This document shows, in pieces, positions 56,940 to 64,000 of a stretch of 64,000 bases of DNA. Origin of the DNA: Polaromonas sp. 39-63-25 (GTDB lineage: Bacteria > Pseudomonadota > Gammaproteobacteria > Burkholderiales > Burkholderiaceae_C); the NCBI RefSeq assembly GCF_002278925.1, contig NZ_NCJH01000002.1, positions 124,001 to 188,000 on the forward strand, written 5' to 3'. The translations under genes were made by a program, and so were the position numbers. The notes under the pieces were generated by a model, which ran no database searches, was not told the DNA's origin, and saw only the letters and a list, made by a program, of their open reading frames with translations. Each line of letters starts with the position of its first letter. Position 1 is the first letter of the stretch.

Positions 56940-59615
56940 TCAGCGCAGCGACAGGCGCATCGCCACGGTTTCCTGCGCGCTTGCGGTGGACACGTCGAAC
57001 CTGGTCTGGCGCGCCAGGGCGGCCATGCCCACGTTCTCCGGCAGGCACTGCCCCACAACCTCGGTGGTGCCGCGCTCGCGCAGGTAGCGAATGAGCTTGT
57101 CCATCAGCTGGCGCCCCAGGCCGCGCCCCTGCCAGTCCGTGGCCACCTGTATGGCAAATTCCGCCTGCAGGTTGTCGGGGTCGCAAACGGCCCGCGCTTC
57201 GCCCACCATGACCGGCTCGCCGCCCGCCTGCGGCACCATCGCCACAAAGGTCATCTCGCGGTCATAGTCGATCTGGCTGTAACGGGCCAGCTCGGAATGC
57301 GGCACCTCGCGCCGCGTCATGAAGAAACGCAAGCGCATGTCGGCAGGTGACGCCCCGGCGTAAAAAGCCATCAGGCGCTGGCCATCCTCGGGGCGAATCG
57401 GACGCAGCAGCACGTCCTGGCCCTTGACCTGCACATGCTCCTCCAGGGTCTGCGGGTAAGGACGGATGGCCAGCCGGCTGCGCTCGCCCGCGGGAACCGG
57501 GCGCAACCGGACCCGCGCATCGAGAGCCAGCACACCGTGTTCGTCAACCAGCAGGGGGTTGATGTCGAGTTCGGCCAGCCAGGCCAGGTCGCAAGCCATC
57601 TGCGAGACCTTCAGCAGCGTGGCCAGCAACGCCGCCTCATCGGCGGGCGGGCGCCCGCGGTAGCCCGCCAACAGCAGCGATAGCCTGCTGCCGGCGAGCA
57701 TGTCCTGCGCCAGCCGGGTGTTGAGCGGCGGCAACGCCACCACATGGTTCTTGTGCAGCTCGACGGCCACGCCACCCTCGCCGAGCAGCATCACCGGCCC
57801 GAACACGGGGTCCGAGGCAATGCCGACAATCAGTTCGTGCGCCCCGGGGCGCTCAGCCATCGCCTGCACAGTGAAGCCGAGTATCTGCGCCTGCGGCAGC
57901 AGCCCGGTCACCTGCCGGCGCATTTTCTCGGCCGCGCGCCCGAGTTCTTCGGCTGAAGCCAGGTTGAGCGCCACGCCGCCGACGTCGGACTTGTGGATGA
58001 CCTGGGGCGACACGATCTTCAGGGCCACGGGGTAACCAATGCGGTTGGCGGTAGCGACCGCCTCCTCGACGTCGCGGGTCCTGACGGTTTCCACCGTGGG
58101 GATGCCGTAGGCCCGCAGCAGCGCCTGGGCCTGCGCATCACCGAGCCACTCGCGGCCTTCCTGCAGCGCCTCCTCGAGCAGCGACTGGGCCAGTTGCCGG
58201 TCCGGCGTGAAGTCCTCCAGTGCGGACGCGGGAAGCTGCTGCAGCGCCTGCTGGTTGCGCGCGTAGGTGGCCAGTTGCAGCCACGCCGCTGCGGCGCGCT
58301 CCGGCGTGTTGTAGCTGGCAATGCCGGCCCCGGCGCTGGCCCGCCGCGCCGCCGCCACCGCCGCACCGCCCAGCCAGCAGGTCAGCACCGGTTTTGCGGA
58401 CGCCTGGATCAAGGGCAGGCAGGCCGCTGCAATCTGGTCGGCAGGAACAATGGCGGTGGGGGCATGGATGAACAGCACACCGTCGACCTCGGGTGCCGCC
58501 AGCAAGACCCGCAGGCTGTCCGCATAACGACTGACGGGTGCATCACCAACAATGTCAATCGGGTTGCCATGCGACCAGGTAGGCGGCAGGCACTGGTTCA
58601 GCGCTTCCAGCGTCCCTTCACCCAGCACCGCCAGTTGGCCACCGCCCAGCGCTAGCGCGTCGGCGGCCAGCACCCCCGCACCGCCGCCGTTGGTCAGGAC
58701 CGCCAGCCGCTCGCCGTGCCAACCCCTCACATGGGTCAGGGTTTCGGCGGCGTCGAACAGCGCCTCCAGCGTGTCCACCCGCAACATGCCAGCGCGCCGG
58801 ACGGCGGCGTCGAACACCACATCGGAGCCGGCCAGCGCACCGGTGTGCGAGGCCGCGGCCCGGGCGCCGTCAGGCGCACGCCCGGCCTTGACAACAATCA
58901 CCGGCTTGTTGCGCGCGGCGGCGCGCGCCGCCGACATGAACTTGCGAGCGGTCTTGACCGATTCCATGTACATCAGGATGGCCCGCGTTCCTGGATCGCT
59001 GGCCAGGTAGTCGATGACGTCGCCGAAGTCCACGTCGGCGCTGTCGCCCAGCGAGATGAAATGCGAAAACCCGATGCCGCGGCTGTTGGCCCAATCCAGC
59101 ATGGCGGTCGCCAGCGCGCCCGATTGCGTAACGAAAGCCAGCTTGCCGGGCAAGGCGTTGCCGGGTGCAAAACTGGCATTGAGCCCGATCCCCGGCACCA
59201 GCGCCCCGATGCAGTTGGGCCCGAGGATGCGCAGCAGCCAGGGCCGCGCCGCATCCAGCATGGCCTGCTCCAGCGTGGGCCCGCCCGCGCGCGAGGCCTG
59301 CTTGAGCCCGGCCGACAGCACGATGGCGGCGCGCGTGCCTTTGCGGCCCAGGGCGGTGATCAGGTCGGGCACGGTCGCGGCCGGCGTGCAGATGATGGCC
59401 AGATCCGGCGCCTGCGGCAGCGACTCGACATCGGGCCAGGCCGGGCCACCACCCACCTGGGAATGCCGACGGTTGACCGGCCAGACCGGGCCCTGAAACC
59501 CGTCAGCCCTGAGATTGCGCAGGACCACAGCCCCCAGACTGCCCTCGCGGTCGGAGGCACCTATCAGGGCCACAGAGGCGGGGCGGAACAGGGTCTCGAG
59601 ATTGCGTACGCTCAT
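56940..59615 (-). CDS. Acetyl-CoA synthetase-like (ADP-forming) protein fused to GNAT acetyltransferase (Pat/PatZ type)
   Basis: 891 residues from the ATG at 59615 (AAGGAA just upstream). CoA-binding domain (~8-130, ASVALIGASDREGSLG), succinyl-CoA ligase-like domains (~145-460), ATP-grasp (~480-690, GYPVALKIVSPQVIHKSDVGG) and a C-terminal GNAT domain (~715-880, FAIQVATDWQGRGLGRQLMDK). This matches protein lysine acetyltransferases that control acetyl-CoA synthetase and other enzymes. An FNR/CRP-like palindrome lies 70 bp upstream. Confidence 0.92.
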   Translation of the reverse strand: MSVRNLETLFRPASVALIGASDREGSLGAVVLRNLRADGFQGPVWPVNRRHSQVGGGPAWPDVESLPQAPDLAIICTPAATVPDLITALGRKGTRAAIVLSAGLKQASRAGGPTLEQAMLDAARPWLLRILGPNCIGALVPGIGLNASFAPGNALPGKLAFVTQSGALATAMLDWANSRGIGFSHFISLGDSADVDFGDVIDYLASDPGTRAILMYMESVKTARKFMSAARAAARNKPVIVVKAGRAPDGARAAASHTGALAGSDVVFDAAVRRAGMLRVDTLEALFDAAETLTHVRGWHGERLAVLTNGGGAGVLAADALALGGGQLAVLGEGTLEALNQCLPPTWSHGNPIDIVGDAPVSRYADSLRVLLAAPEVDGVLFIHAPTAIVPADQIAAACLPLIQASAKPVLTCWLGGAAVAAARRASAGAGIASYNTPERAAAAWLQLATYARNQQALQQLPASALEDFTPDRQLAQSLLEEALQEGREWLGDAQAQALLRAYGIPTVETVRTRDVEEAVATANRIGYPVALKIVSPQVIHKSDVGGVALNLASAEELGRAAEKMRRQVTGLLPQAQILGFTVQAMAERPGAHELIVGIASDPVFGPVMLLGEGGVAVELHKNHVVALPPLNTRLAQDMLAGSRLSLLLAGYRGRPPADEAALLATLLKVSQMACDLAWLAELDINPLLVDEHGVLALDARVRLRPVPAGERSRLAIRPYPQTLEEHVQVKGQDVLLRPIRPEDGQRLMAFYAGASPADMRLRFFMTRREVPHSELARYSQIDYDREMTFVAMVPQAGGEPVMVGEARAVCDPDNLQAEFAIQVATDWQGRGLGRQLMDKLIRYLRERGTTEVVGQCLPENVGMAALARQTRFDVSTASAQETVAMRLSLR

Positions 59616-59683
59616 GAATTTCCTTGGAACAAGAGTCAAACATACCCCATGCTGGAAGATTAGCGCCCGGTCAGCACCCTCAG

Positions 59684-59697
59684 TTGCTCCAGATCAA
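59684..59697. promoter_or_regulatory. FNR-like palindrome between the GNAT-fusion and DksA-type genes
   Basis: TTGCTCCAGATCAA, eight of the ten consensus positions of TTGAT-N4-ATCAA. Its centre is 41.5 bp from a predicted plus-strand start near 59732, with CAGAAT at 59721-59726 as -10. Confidence 0.55.
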
Positions 59698-59750
59698 AGA
59701 CCCGGGTGCCGGGTGGCCCACAGAATGGTCGCGCCAGCACAAGGTTCTCC

Positions 59751-60137
59751 ATGGAAACATACGATTGCACCCTGATGCCGCGCTTCAGCCAGATTCTGGC
59801 GCAGCGCGAAGCCGAACTGCGTGCCCTCCTGCGCGCCACCGCCGAGCACCCCCAGGAAGCGGGCAGCACCGGACAACACCGGGTGATGGATTTCAAGGAT
59901 GTCGCCATGGAACAGGCCCTGGCCACGGTCGATGAGGCCAAGGCCGGACACGCGGTGCATGAACTCGAGGAGGTGCTGGCGGCGCGGCGCCGCCTGGCCG
60001 ATCAGCGCTTCGGCCATTGTCTGGACTGTGGCGAAGCGATCGATCTGCGACGCCTCGCGGCCCGGCCCGCCGCGGCCCTGTGCACCACGTGCCAGGCCAT
60101 TCATGAGCATGAGCGTCCCATGGCGATGCGGCGCTGA
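59751..60137 (+). CDS. TraR/DksA-family zinc finger protein
   Basis: 128 residues from the ATG at 59751 (AAGG upstream; frame open from 59706). A helical coiled-coil N-terminal half, then the C4 zinc finger CLDCGEAIDL ... CTTCQAIHE. Short DksA-like proteins bind RNA polymerase in the secondary channel; the DksA tip motif is not obvious, so the effect on transcription is uncertain. Located in the stress/PHA block. Confidence 0.88.
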   Translation: METYDCTLMPRFSQILAQREAELRALLRATAEHPQEAGSTGQHRVMDFKDVAMEQALATVDEAKAGHAVHELEEVLAARRRLADQRFGHCLDCGEAIDLRRLAARPAAALCTTCQAIHEHERPMAMRR

Positions 60138-60172
60138 ACCGGCAACCATCACCCCACCCGAAAGGAATTCCC

Positions 60173-60658
60173 ATGCGTGCAAAAACGTCCCTCCCCGTCC
60201 CGTCCCGCGAAAGCACGGGTATGGGCGCCACCCCCGCCAGTTTTCTGGCCGACCTTGGCCGCCAGCAACTGGCCGTCGCCGCCGATGCGGCGTGTGCCCT
60301 GTTGCGCGGCAGCGAAGCCATGCGGGCCATCCAGCATCAGGCGGCCCACGAGGCTTCCCTGCGTCACCAGGCGGCGGCGCAAAAGCTGCATGGAAACTGT
60401 GAGCCGGCCGACCTGATGGCCATCCAGTCGGATCTGCTGAGTTTTGACCTGCAGGGTGCCACCCAGTACTGGCAACAGATCACGGCCGCGGCACTGCAGT
60501 CGCAGGTCGAGATGATGGCCAGCGCCACCCACCTGCTCGACAGCGAACAGGGCGACGCATTGAAATCGGCCATGGAAAGCTTTCAGGCGGCGATCGCATC
60601 GGGCAATGGCTTTTTTGCGGGGAAACCCGCCGCCACGGCGCCACCAACCCGCGTCTGA
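60173..60658 (+). CDS. Phasin-like protein
   Basis: 161 residues, largely helical and Ala/Gln-rich (for example RQQLAVAADAACALLRGSEA), with a pattern of phasin-type amphipathic helices and the central LMAIQSDLLSFDLQGATQYW. Convergent with and next to PHA synthase, which supports a PHA-granule coat role. No strict motif proves it. Confidence 0.75.
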   Translation: MRAKTSLPVPSRESTGMGATPASFLADLGRQQLAVAADAACALLRGSEAMRAIQHQAAHEASLRHQAAAQKLHGNCEPADLMAIQSDLLSFDLQGATQYWQQITAAALQSQVEMMASATHLLDSEQGDALKSAMESFQAAIASGNGFFAGKPAATAPPTRV

Positions 60659-60709
60659 AGCAGGTTACCCGCCGACCGTGTCCGCGGGCAGGGGTACTGA
60701 AACCGCACC

Positions 60710-62509
60710 TTACCCTTGGTGAACGTAAGTACCGGGTGCGGCTGACAGCCGGCCCGCAGAACGCAGGCCGACGACCGGCGTTGCCTTGGTTTGTCCCGTC
60801 GATTGTTCATGCAGCCAGGCGTGCCAGCACGGCCACCAGGAGCCGGTGACCGGCGGCGCACCTTGCAGCCAGGCCTGCGGATCCGCAGGCGCCTTGCCTT
60901 CCGCATGGGTGGCGACGCGGTAACTGGCCTGGGCATGGGCTGCGGCGCCGGACGGCGGATTGACGATGCCGACGTTGTGCCCTCCCGAGGTCAGCACAAA
61001 ACTCACAGGCGCGCGTGTCAGGCGGTGAATCTTGTAGACCGAAGTCCACGGCGACACATGGTCGCGCTCGGTGGCCACCACGAACAGCGGCACCTTGATG
61101 TCGGCCAGCGAGATGGCGCGGCCACCCGCCACATAGCGGCCCTCGGCCAGGTCGTTGTGCAGGTACAGCCTGCGCAGGTACTCGCTGTGCATGCGCGCCG
61201 GCATGCGCGTGGCGTCGGCATTCCAGGCGCGCAGCGCCGTCATCGGTGTCTGCGCGCCCATCAGGTATTCATGCACGAGTTTGGACCACACCAGATCCTT
61301 GGAATTGATCAGGGCAAAGGCGCCGGCCATCTGGCGGCCGTCGAGGTAGCCACGTCCCGCCATCAGGTCTTCCAGAAACGCAATCTGGCTCTCGTCGATG
61401 AACAGCCCCAACTCGCCAGGCTCGTGAAAATCAACCTGCGCGGCCAGCAATGACACGGTTTTCAGCGGGTTGCGCGGCCGGGCGCCCAGGGCCGCAGCCG
61501 CCATGGCCAGCAAGGTGCCGCCCAGGCAATAACCCGCCGCATGAATGCCGGCCCCGGGCCGCAACTCGCCCACCGCCTTCAGCGCGGCCATGGCCCCGAG
61601 TTCCAGGTAATCGTCGAGCCCTAGGTCCCGGTCCTGGCTGTCCGGATTTTTCCAGGAAACCATGAAGACGCTGTGGCCCTGATCCACCAGGTAGCGGACC
61701 AGCGAATCGGCCGGCGTCAGATCAAGGATGTAGTACTTCATGATCCACGAGGGCACGATCAGCACCGGCTCGGCATCGACCTTGGCCGTGGCCGGCTCGT
61801 ACTGGATCAGTTCGATCAGCCGGTTGCGGAAAACCACCTTGCCCGGGGTCAGCGCCACCCCTTTTCCCGGAAGAAAGGCCTCCACGCCGCGTGGCTTGCC
61901 CTCCGTCAGAACCGCCATGGCGTCGCGCGACCAGTTGGCAAAACCGCTGGCCAGATTGGCCCCGCCCGTGGCCAGGGTTTCCTTCAGCACCTGGGGGTTG
62001 GACATCGGAAAGTTCGAGGGCGACCACATGTCCAGCCACTGGCGGGTGGTGAATGCCGCCACGTCTTCGTGGTGCCGGGAGACGCCGCGCACACCTGTCA
62101 TGGCCCCGTTCCACCACTGCTCCTGCAGCAGGAAGGCCTGAGCCATGGCGCTGAACGGCAGCATGTTCCACTCCTGCGGCGAGAAGCGTTTGTCCTGGGG
62201 GACAGGCTCCACGCAGCGCACACAGTCGCCCCGCCAGGCCTGCGGCGCATACTGCGCCCACAGCAGACCCTTGCGCAGCGCGTCGGCAACCAATTCGGCC
62301 TGCCGGGAAGGCGACACGAGCAGGTGCGTGAACCAGTCGGCATACGCCCCAGCGACAGAGGCAGGTGAGACGCCGTGCGTGAGCCGGGCCAGCCCGGCCT
62401 TGAGTGGAAGGTCCATCGGAGCCGGCGTGTGCCCGTGCGGGCGGGAGTCAGAAAGTGCCATGAAAAAGTCCGGCGCCACTATGCCGCGCCTCCAGTCAGT
62501 CAAAAGCAT
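60710..62509 (-). CDS. phaC: Class I polyhydroxyalkanoate synthase
   Basis: 599 residues. Polymerises (R)-3-hydroxyacyl-CoA into PHA granules. The lipase-like box is GYCLGGTLL with the catalytic Cys; VVATERDHVSPW supplies Asp and TSGGHNVGIVNPP the His. The N-terminal half includes NWSRDAMAVLTEGKP and ELIQYEPATAKVDAEPVLIVPSWIMKYYILDL in part (PVLIVPSWIMKYYILDL). The ATG at 62509 is used; an ATG at 62461 is possible. An FNR-like palindrome lies 30 bp upstream. Confidence 0.93.
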   Translation of the reverse strand: MLLTDWRRGIVAPDFFMALSDSRPHGHTPAPMDLPLKAGLARLTHGVSPASVAGAYADWFTHLLVSPSRQAELVADALRKGLLWAQYAPQAWRGDCVRCVEPVPQDKRFSPQEWNMLPFSAMAQAFLLQEQWWNGAMTGVRGVSRHHEDVAAFTTRQWLDMWSPSNFPMSNPQVLKETLATGGANLASGFANWSRDAMAVLTEGKPRGVEAFLPGKGVALTPGKVVFRNRLIELIQYEPATAKVDAEPVLIVPSWIMKYYILDLTPADSLVRYLVDQGHSVFMVSWKNPDSQDRDLGLDDYLELGAMAALKAVGELRPGAGIHAAGYCLGGTLLAMAAAALGARPRNPLKTVSLLAAQVDFHEPGELGLFIDESQIAFLEDLMAGRGYLDGRQMAGAFALINSKDLVWSKLVHEYLMGAQTPMTALRAWNADATRMPARMHSEYLRRLYLHNDLAEGRYVAGGRAISLADIKVPLFVVATERDHVSPWTSVYKIHRLTRAPVSFVLTSGGHNVGIVNPPSGAAAHAQASYRVATHAEGKAPADPQAWLQGAPPVTGSWWPCWHAWLHEQSTGQTKATPVVGLRSAGRLSAAPGTYVHQG

Positions 62510-62538
62510 GATCGTCCCGTAGCAGCGCCACCCCGCAT

Positions 62539-62552
62539 TTGCGCAAGGTCAA
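62539..62552. promoter_or_regulatory. FNR/Dnr-like palindrome upstream of phaC
   Basis: TTGCGCAAGGTCAA, half-sites TTG and TCAA as in the CRP/FNR family. If it acts at -41.5 the start would fall near 62504, just inside the annotated ATG, which would favour the second ATG at 62461. Confidence 0.4.
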
Positions 62553-62721
62553 CGAAACCCCTGAATCCCGGTCCACAACCTCGCCAGCTGCGTACCATGC
62601 CCGCAAGTCGCCCGAGGCCATGCTCGCGATGACCGTCGACCCCTCCAGTGCGAAATTGCAGCCTCATCGAAACCTGTGCCGCAGGCGCCGCGTCCCTGCG
62701 TGAGCCGGGTTCCGCGCCGAC

Positions 62722-62735
62722 TTGCGCCATGTCAA
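62722..62735. promoter_or_regulatory. FNR/Dnr-like palindrome upstream of the BON-domain gene
   Basis: TTGCGCCATGTCAA, nearly identical to the site at 62539. Its centre is 41.5 bp from a start near 62770, for which TAGATT (62757-62762) is a -10 box at the right spacing. Confidence 0.5.
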
Positions 62736-62822
62736 TGCATGCCGCGCAAAGAGGAATAGATTGAGCGTCTTGGCAGTGCCATACCGCCGCATTCAGATTC
62801 CAACAGCCATCAGGAGAGTTCC

Positions 62823-63476
62823 ATGAAAACGGATGCCCACATCAAGGCCGACGTCGTTGACGAGCTCGCGTGGGATCCCGCCGTCAATGCCACCGGCATT
62901 GGCGTGGCGGTCAGGGAGGGTGTGGTGACCCTGACCGGCCACCTCGACAGCTATGCCGAAAAGCATGCGGTGGAGCGGGCTGTGCACCGTGTGGCCGGCG
63001 TGCGCGGCATCGCGGTGGAGCTTGATGTCAGGCTGGCCGCCGAACACAAACGCAGCGATTCCGACATCGCGCAGGCAGCGGCCACAGCCCTGCAGCTGAA
63101 CTCCCTGGTGCCGGACGAGAAGATCCAGGTCCTGGTCGAAAACGGCCGGGTCACCCTCACCGGCGAAGTCGACTGGAGCTACCAGCTGGCCAGCGCCGAA
63201 CAGTGTGTGCGGCCGCTGGCCGGCGTGCGCGGCCTGTCCAACCGCATCACCATCAAGTCCCGCGCAAGCAGCAAGGACGTCGGCGCCCAGATCACCGCGG
63301 CCCTGACGCGGCAGGCCGCGCGGGAGGCCAAACACATCACCGTGGAGGTTGAAGGCAGCGTCGTCACCCTCTGGGGGAAAGTGCATTCACTGGCGGAGCG
63401 CGAAGCGGCCGTAGGTGCTGCGTTCTCGGCGCGCGGTGTTTCGCGCGTTGTGGACAAACTCGAGGTCGGTGCCTGA
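62823..63476 (+). CDS. Three-BON-domain protein
   Basis: 217 residues, no signal peptide. Three BON domains (~3-70, ~77-145, ~150-217), each with a glycine in GVVTLTGHLDSYAE, GRVTLTGEVDWSYQ and GSVVTLWGKVHSLAE. BON domains bind phospholipids or sugars; cytoplasmic multi-BON proteins are stress-induced. The sequence GGAGAG precedes the ATG. It probably forms a stress unit with the following Hsp20 gene. Confidence 0.9.
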   Translation: MKTDAHIKADVVDELAWDPAVNATGIGVAVREGVVTLTGHLDSYAEKHAVERAVHRVAGVRGIAVELDVRLAAEHKRSDSDIAQAAATALQLNSLVPDEKIQVLVENGRVTLTGEVDWSYQLASAEQCVRPLAGVRGLSNRITIKSRASSKDVGAQITAALTRQAAREAKHITVEVEGSVVTLWGKVHSLAEREAAVGAAFSARGVSRVVDKLEVGA

Positions 63477-63529
63477 CCTGGAAGGTACGGTTTTTCATTA
63501 TTTTTTTAATCATTCAAGGAGTGTCAATC

Positions 63530-63958
63530 ATGAGCAATCTTCGTGTCCTGGACCCCACCTTCACCGATTCCTTCGAGTCGGCCATGCGCCGCTTCTTCTC
63601 GCCCACAGTTTTCGAGACGGAAACGCCGGCGCTGAAAATGCGCATTGATGTCTCGGAAAAGGACGACGCCTACCAGGTCAAGGCCGACATCCCCGGCGTG
63701 AAGAAGGAAGACATCAACGTGCGCATCGACGGCAATGTGGTGCAGATCGACGCCGAGGTCAAGCGCGAAAAAGAGACCAAGGGCAATGGTGACAAGGTTC
63801 TGCGCAGCGAGCGCTACTGGGGCAATATCTCGCGCACCTTCAGCCTGGCCCAGGACGTGGACGACGGCAAGGTCCAGGCCAGGTACGCCGACGGCGTGTT
63901 GACGCTGGAACTGCCGAAGAAGGCTACGGCAGCGACCAAGAAAATCACAGTGCAATAG
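63530..63958 (+). CDS. Hsp20/alpha-crystallin small heat shock protein
   Basis: 142 residues from the ATG at 63530, with AAGGAG 8 nt upstream (an in-frame GTG at 63521 would add three). N-terminal MSNLRVLDPTFTDSFESAMRRF, then the alpha-crystallin domain (~38-130) with KADIPGVKKEDINVRIDG, a RYWGNISRTFSLAQDVD segment and the ADGVLTLELPKK motif. Holding chaperone. Confidence 0.95.
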   Translation: MSNLRVLDPTFTDSFESAMRRFFSPTVFETETPALKMRIDVSEKDDAYQVKADIPGVKKEDINVRIDGNVVQIDAEVKREKETKGNGDKVLRSERYWGNISRTFSLAQDVDDGKVQARYADGVLTLELPKKATAATKKITVQ

Positions 63959-63970
63959 GCTCCTGCACGC

Positions 63971-64000
63971 ATGACCACGGCGCAGCAGCCGGACGCCCCG
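63971..64000 (+). CDS. Possible start of a further gene (cut by window end)
   Basis: An ATG at 63971 opens a frame of ten codons (MTTAQQPDAP) to the edge. No ribosome site is visible, so this is only a candidate. Confidence 0.2.
   Translation, partial: MTTAQQPDAP

Larger units (their letters stand above)
62510..62822. other. Divergent promoter region between phaC and the BON gene
   Basis: 313 bp without a convincing gene; the 76-residue minus-strand frame at 62500-62730 has no recognisable content. Two FNR-like palindromes lie in it. Confidence 0.5.

Noticed and set aside
62500..62730. 76-codon open frame on the minus strand upstream of phaC
   Set aside because: Lies in a divergent promoter region with FNR-like sites and has no coding character.

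Overview
The window reads as chromosome of a beta-proteobacterium of the Comamonadaceae (Polaromonas/Rhodoferax/Acidovorax-like). The basis is high GC, family-typical protein sequences (YajQ, PlsY, RF2, PepN, class I fructose-bisphosphatase, class I PHA synthase, FNR, HemN), and two interspersed repeat families that I know from this family: a ~95 bp 'CCCCGAGGGGG' element and a short 'GCTAT..ATAGC' palindrome element. Genus is inference.

1-9.4 kb: housekeeping and small-metabolism genes (murB running off the left edge, yajQ, a retropepsin-like protease, plsY, ybaK, a Tas-type aldo/keto reductase, an OmpA-like lipoprotein, a histidine kinase, an acyl-CoA synthetase divergent from an alpha/beta hydrolase). 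9.5-15.6 kb: a tight signalling operon of a three-receiver hybrid kinase, CheR, a receiver-less CheB and a receiver-kinase. 15.7-20.7 kb: prfB with its programmed +1 frameshift, pepN and fbp. 20.8-28.5 kb: one minus-strand operon with a complete peptide-type ABC transporter followed by an N-formylglutamate amidohydrolase-like enzyme and an M20 amidohydrolase, which together look like uptake and deacylation of N-acylated amino acids or peptides.

28.9-35.1 kb is the accessory region. A 161 bp MITE-like element lies upstream of a tRNA-Thr(CGT). A 3.7 kb integrative element sits in the 3' end of that tRNA, bounded by identical 49 bp direct repeats. It encodes two small proteins, a Rep_trans-type rolling-circle initiator with two strong hairpins in its 5' coding region (candidate origin), a tyrosine integrase, and a coiled-coil cargo protein. 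Beyond the distal att copy come a second low-GC gene with a HEPN-like motif and a 415-residue homologue of ExoY/anthrax edema factor/CyaA nucleotidyl cyclase toxins with the key catalytic residues present. The cyclase and its setting are the most notable content of the window.

35.3-49.9 kb: mostly core and scattered genes (an ion antiporter, a NUDIX hydrolase, membrane proteins, a CNNM/CorC protein, apaH, a YihY protein, an RhlE-type helicase, a YpfJ-type peptidase, lipoproteins, pcp, a ketimine reductase-like enzyme, a beta-CASP nuclease). 50.1-53.2 kb: an orphan pair of type IV pilus-type ATPases (PilB-like and PilU/PilT-like).

53.3-64 kb: a low-oxygen/stress block. It holds a TauE-like membrane protein, hemN and fnr around two FNR boxes, a universal stress protein, an acyl-CoA synthetase-GNAT fusion, a DksA-type zinc protein, a phasin-like protein, PHA synthase, a three-BON-domain protein and Hsp20. 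FNR-like palindromes recur in front of several of these genes, which suggests one regulon. Several repeat copies have been absorbed into reading frames (acyl-CoA synthetase twice, pepN, the ends of the protease, kinase and YbaK genes).
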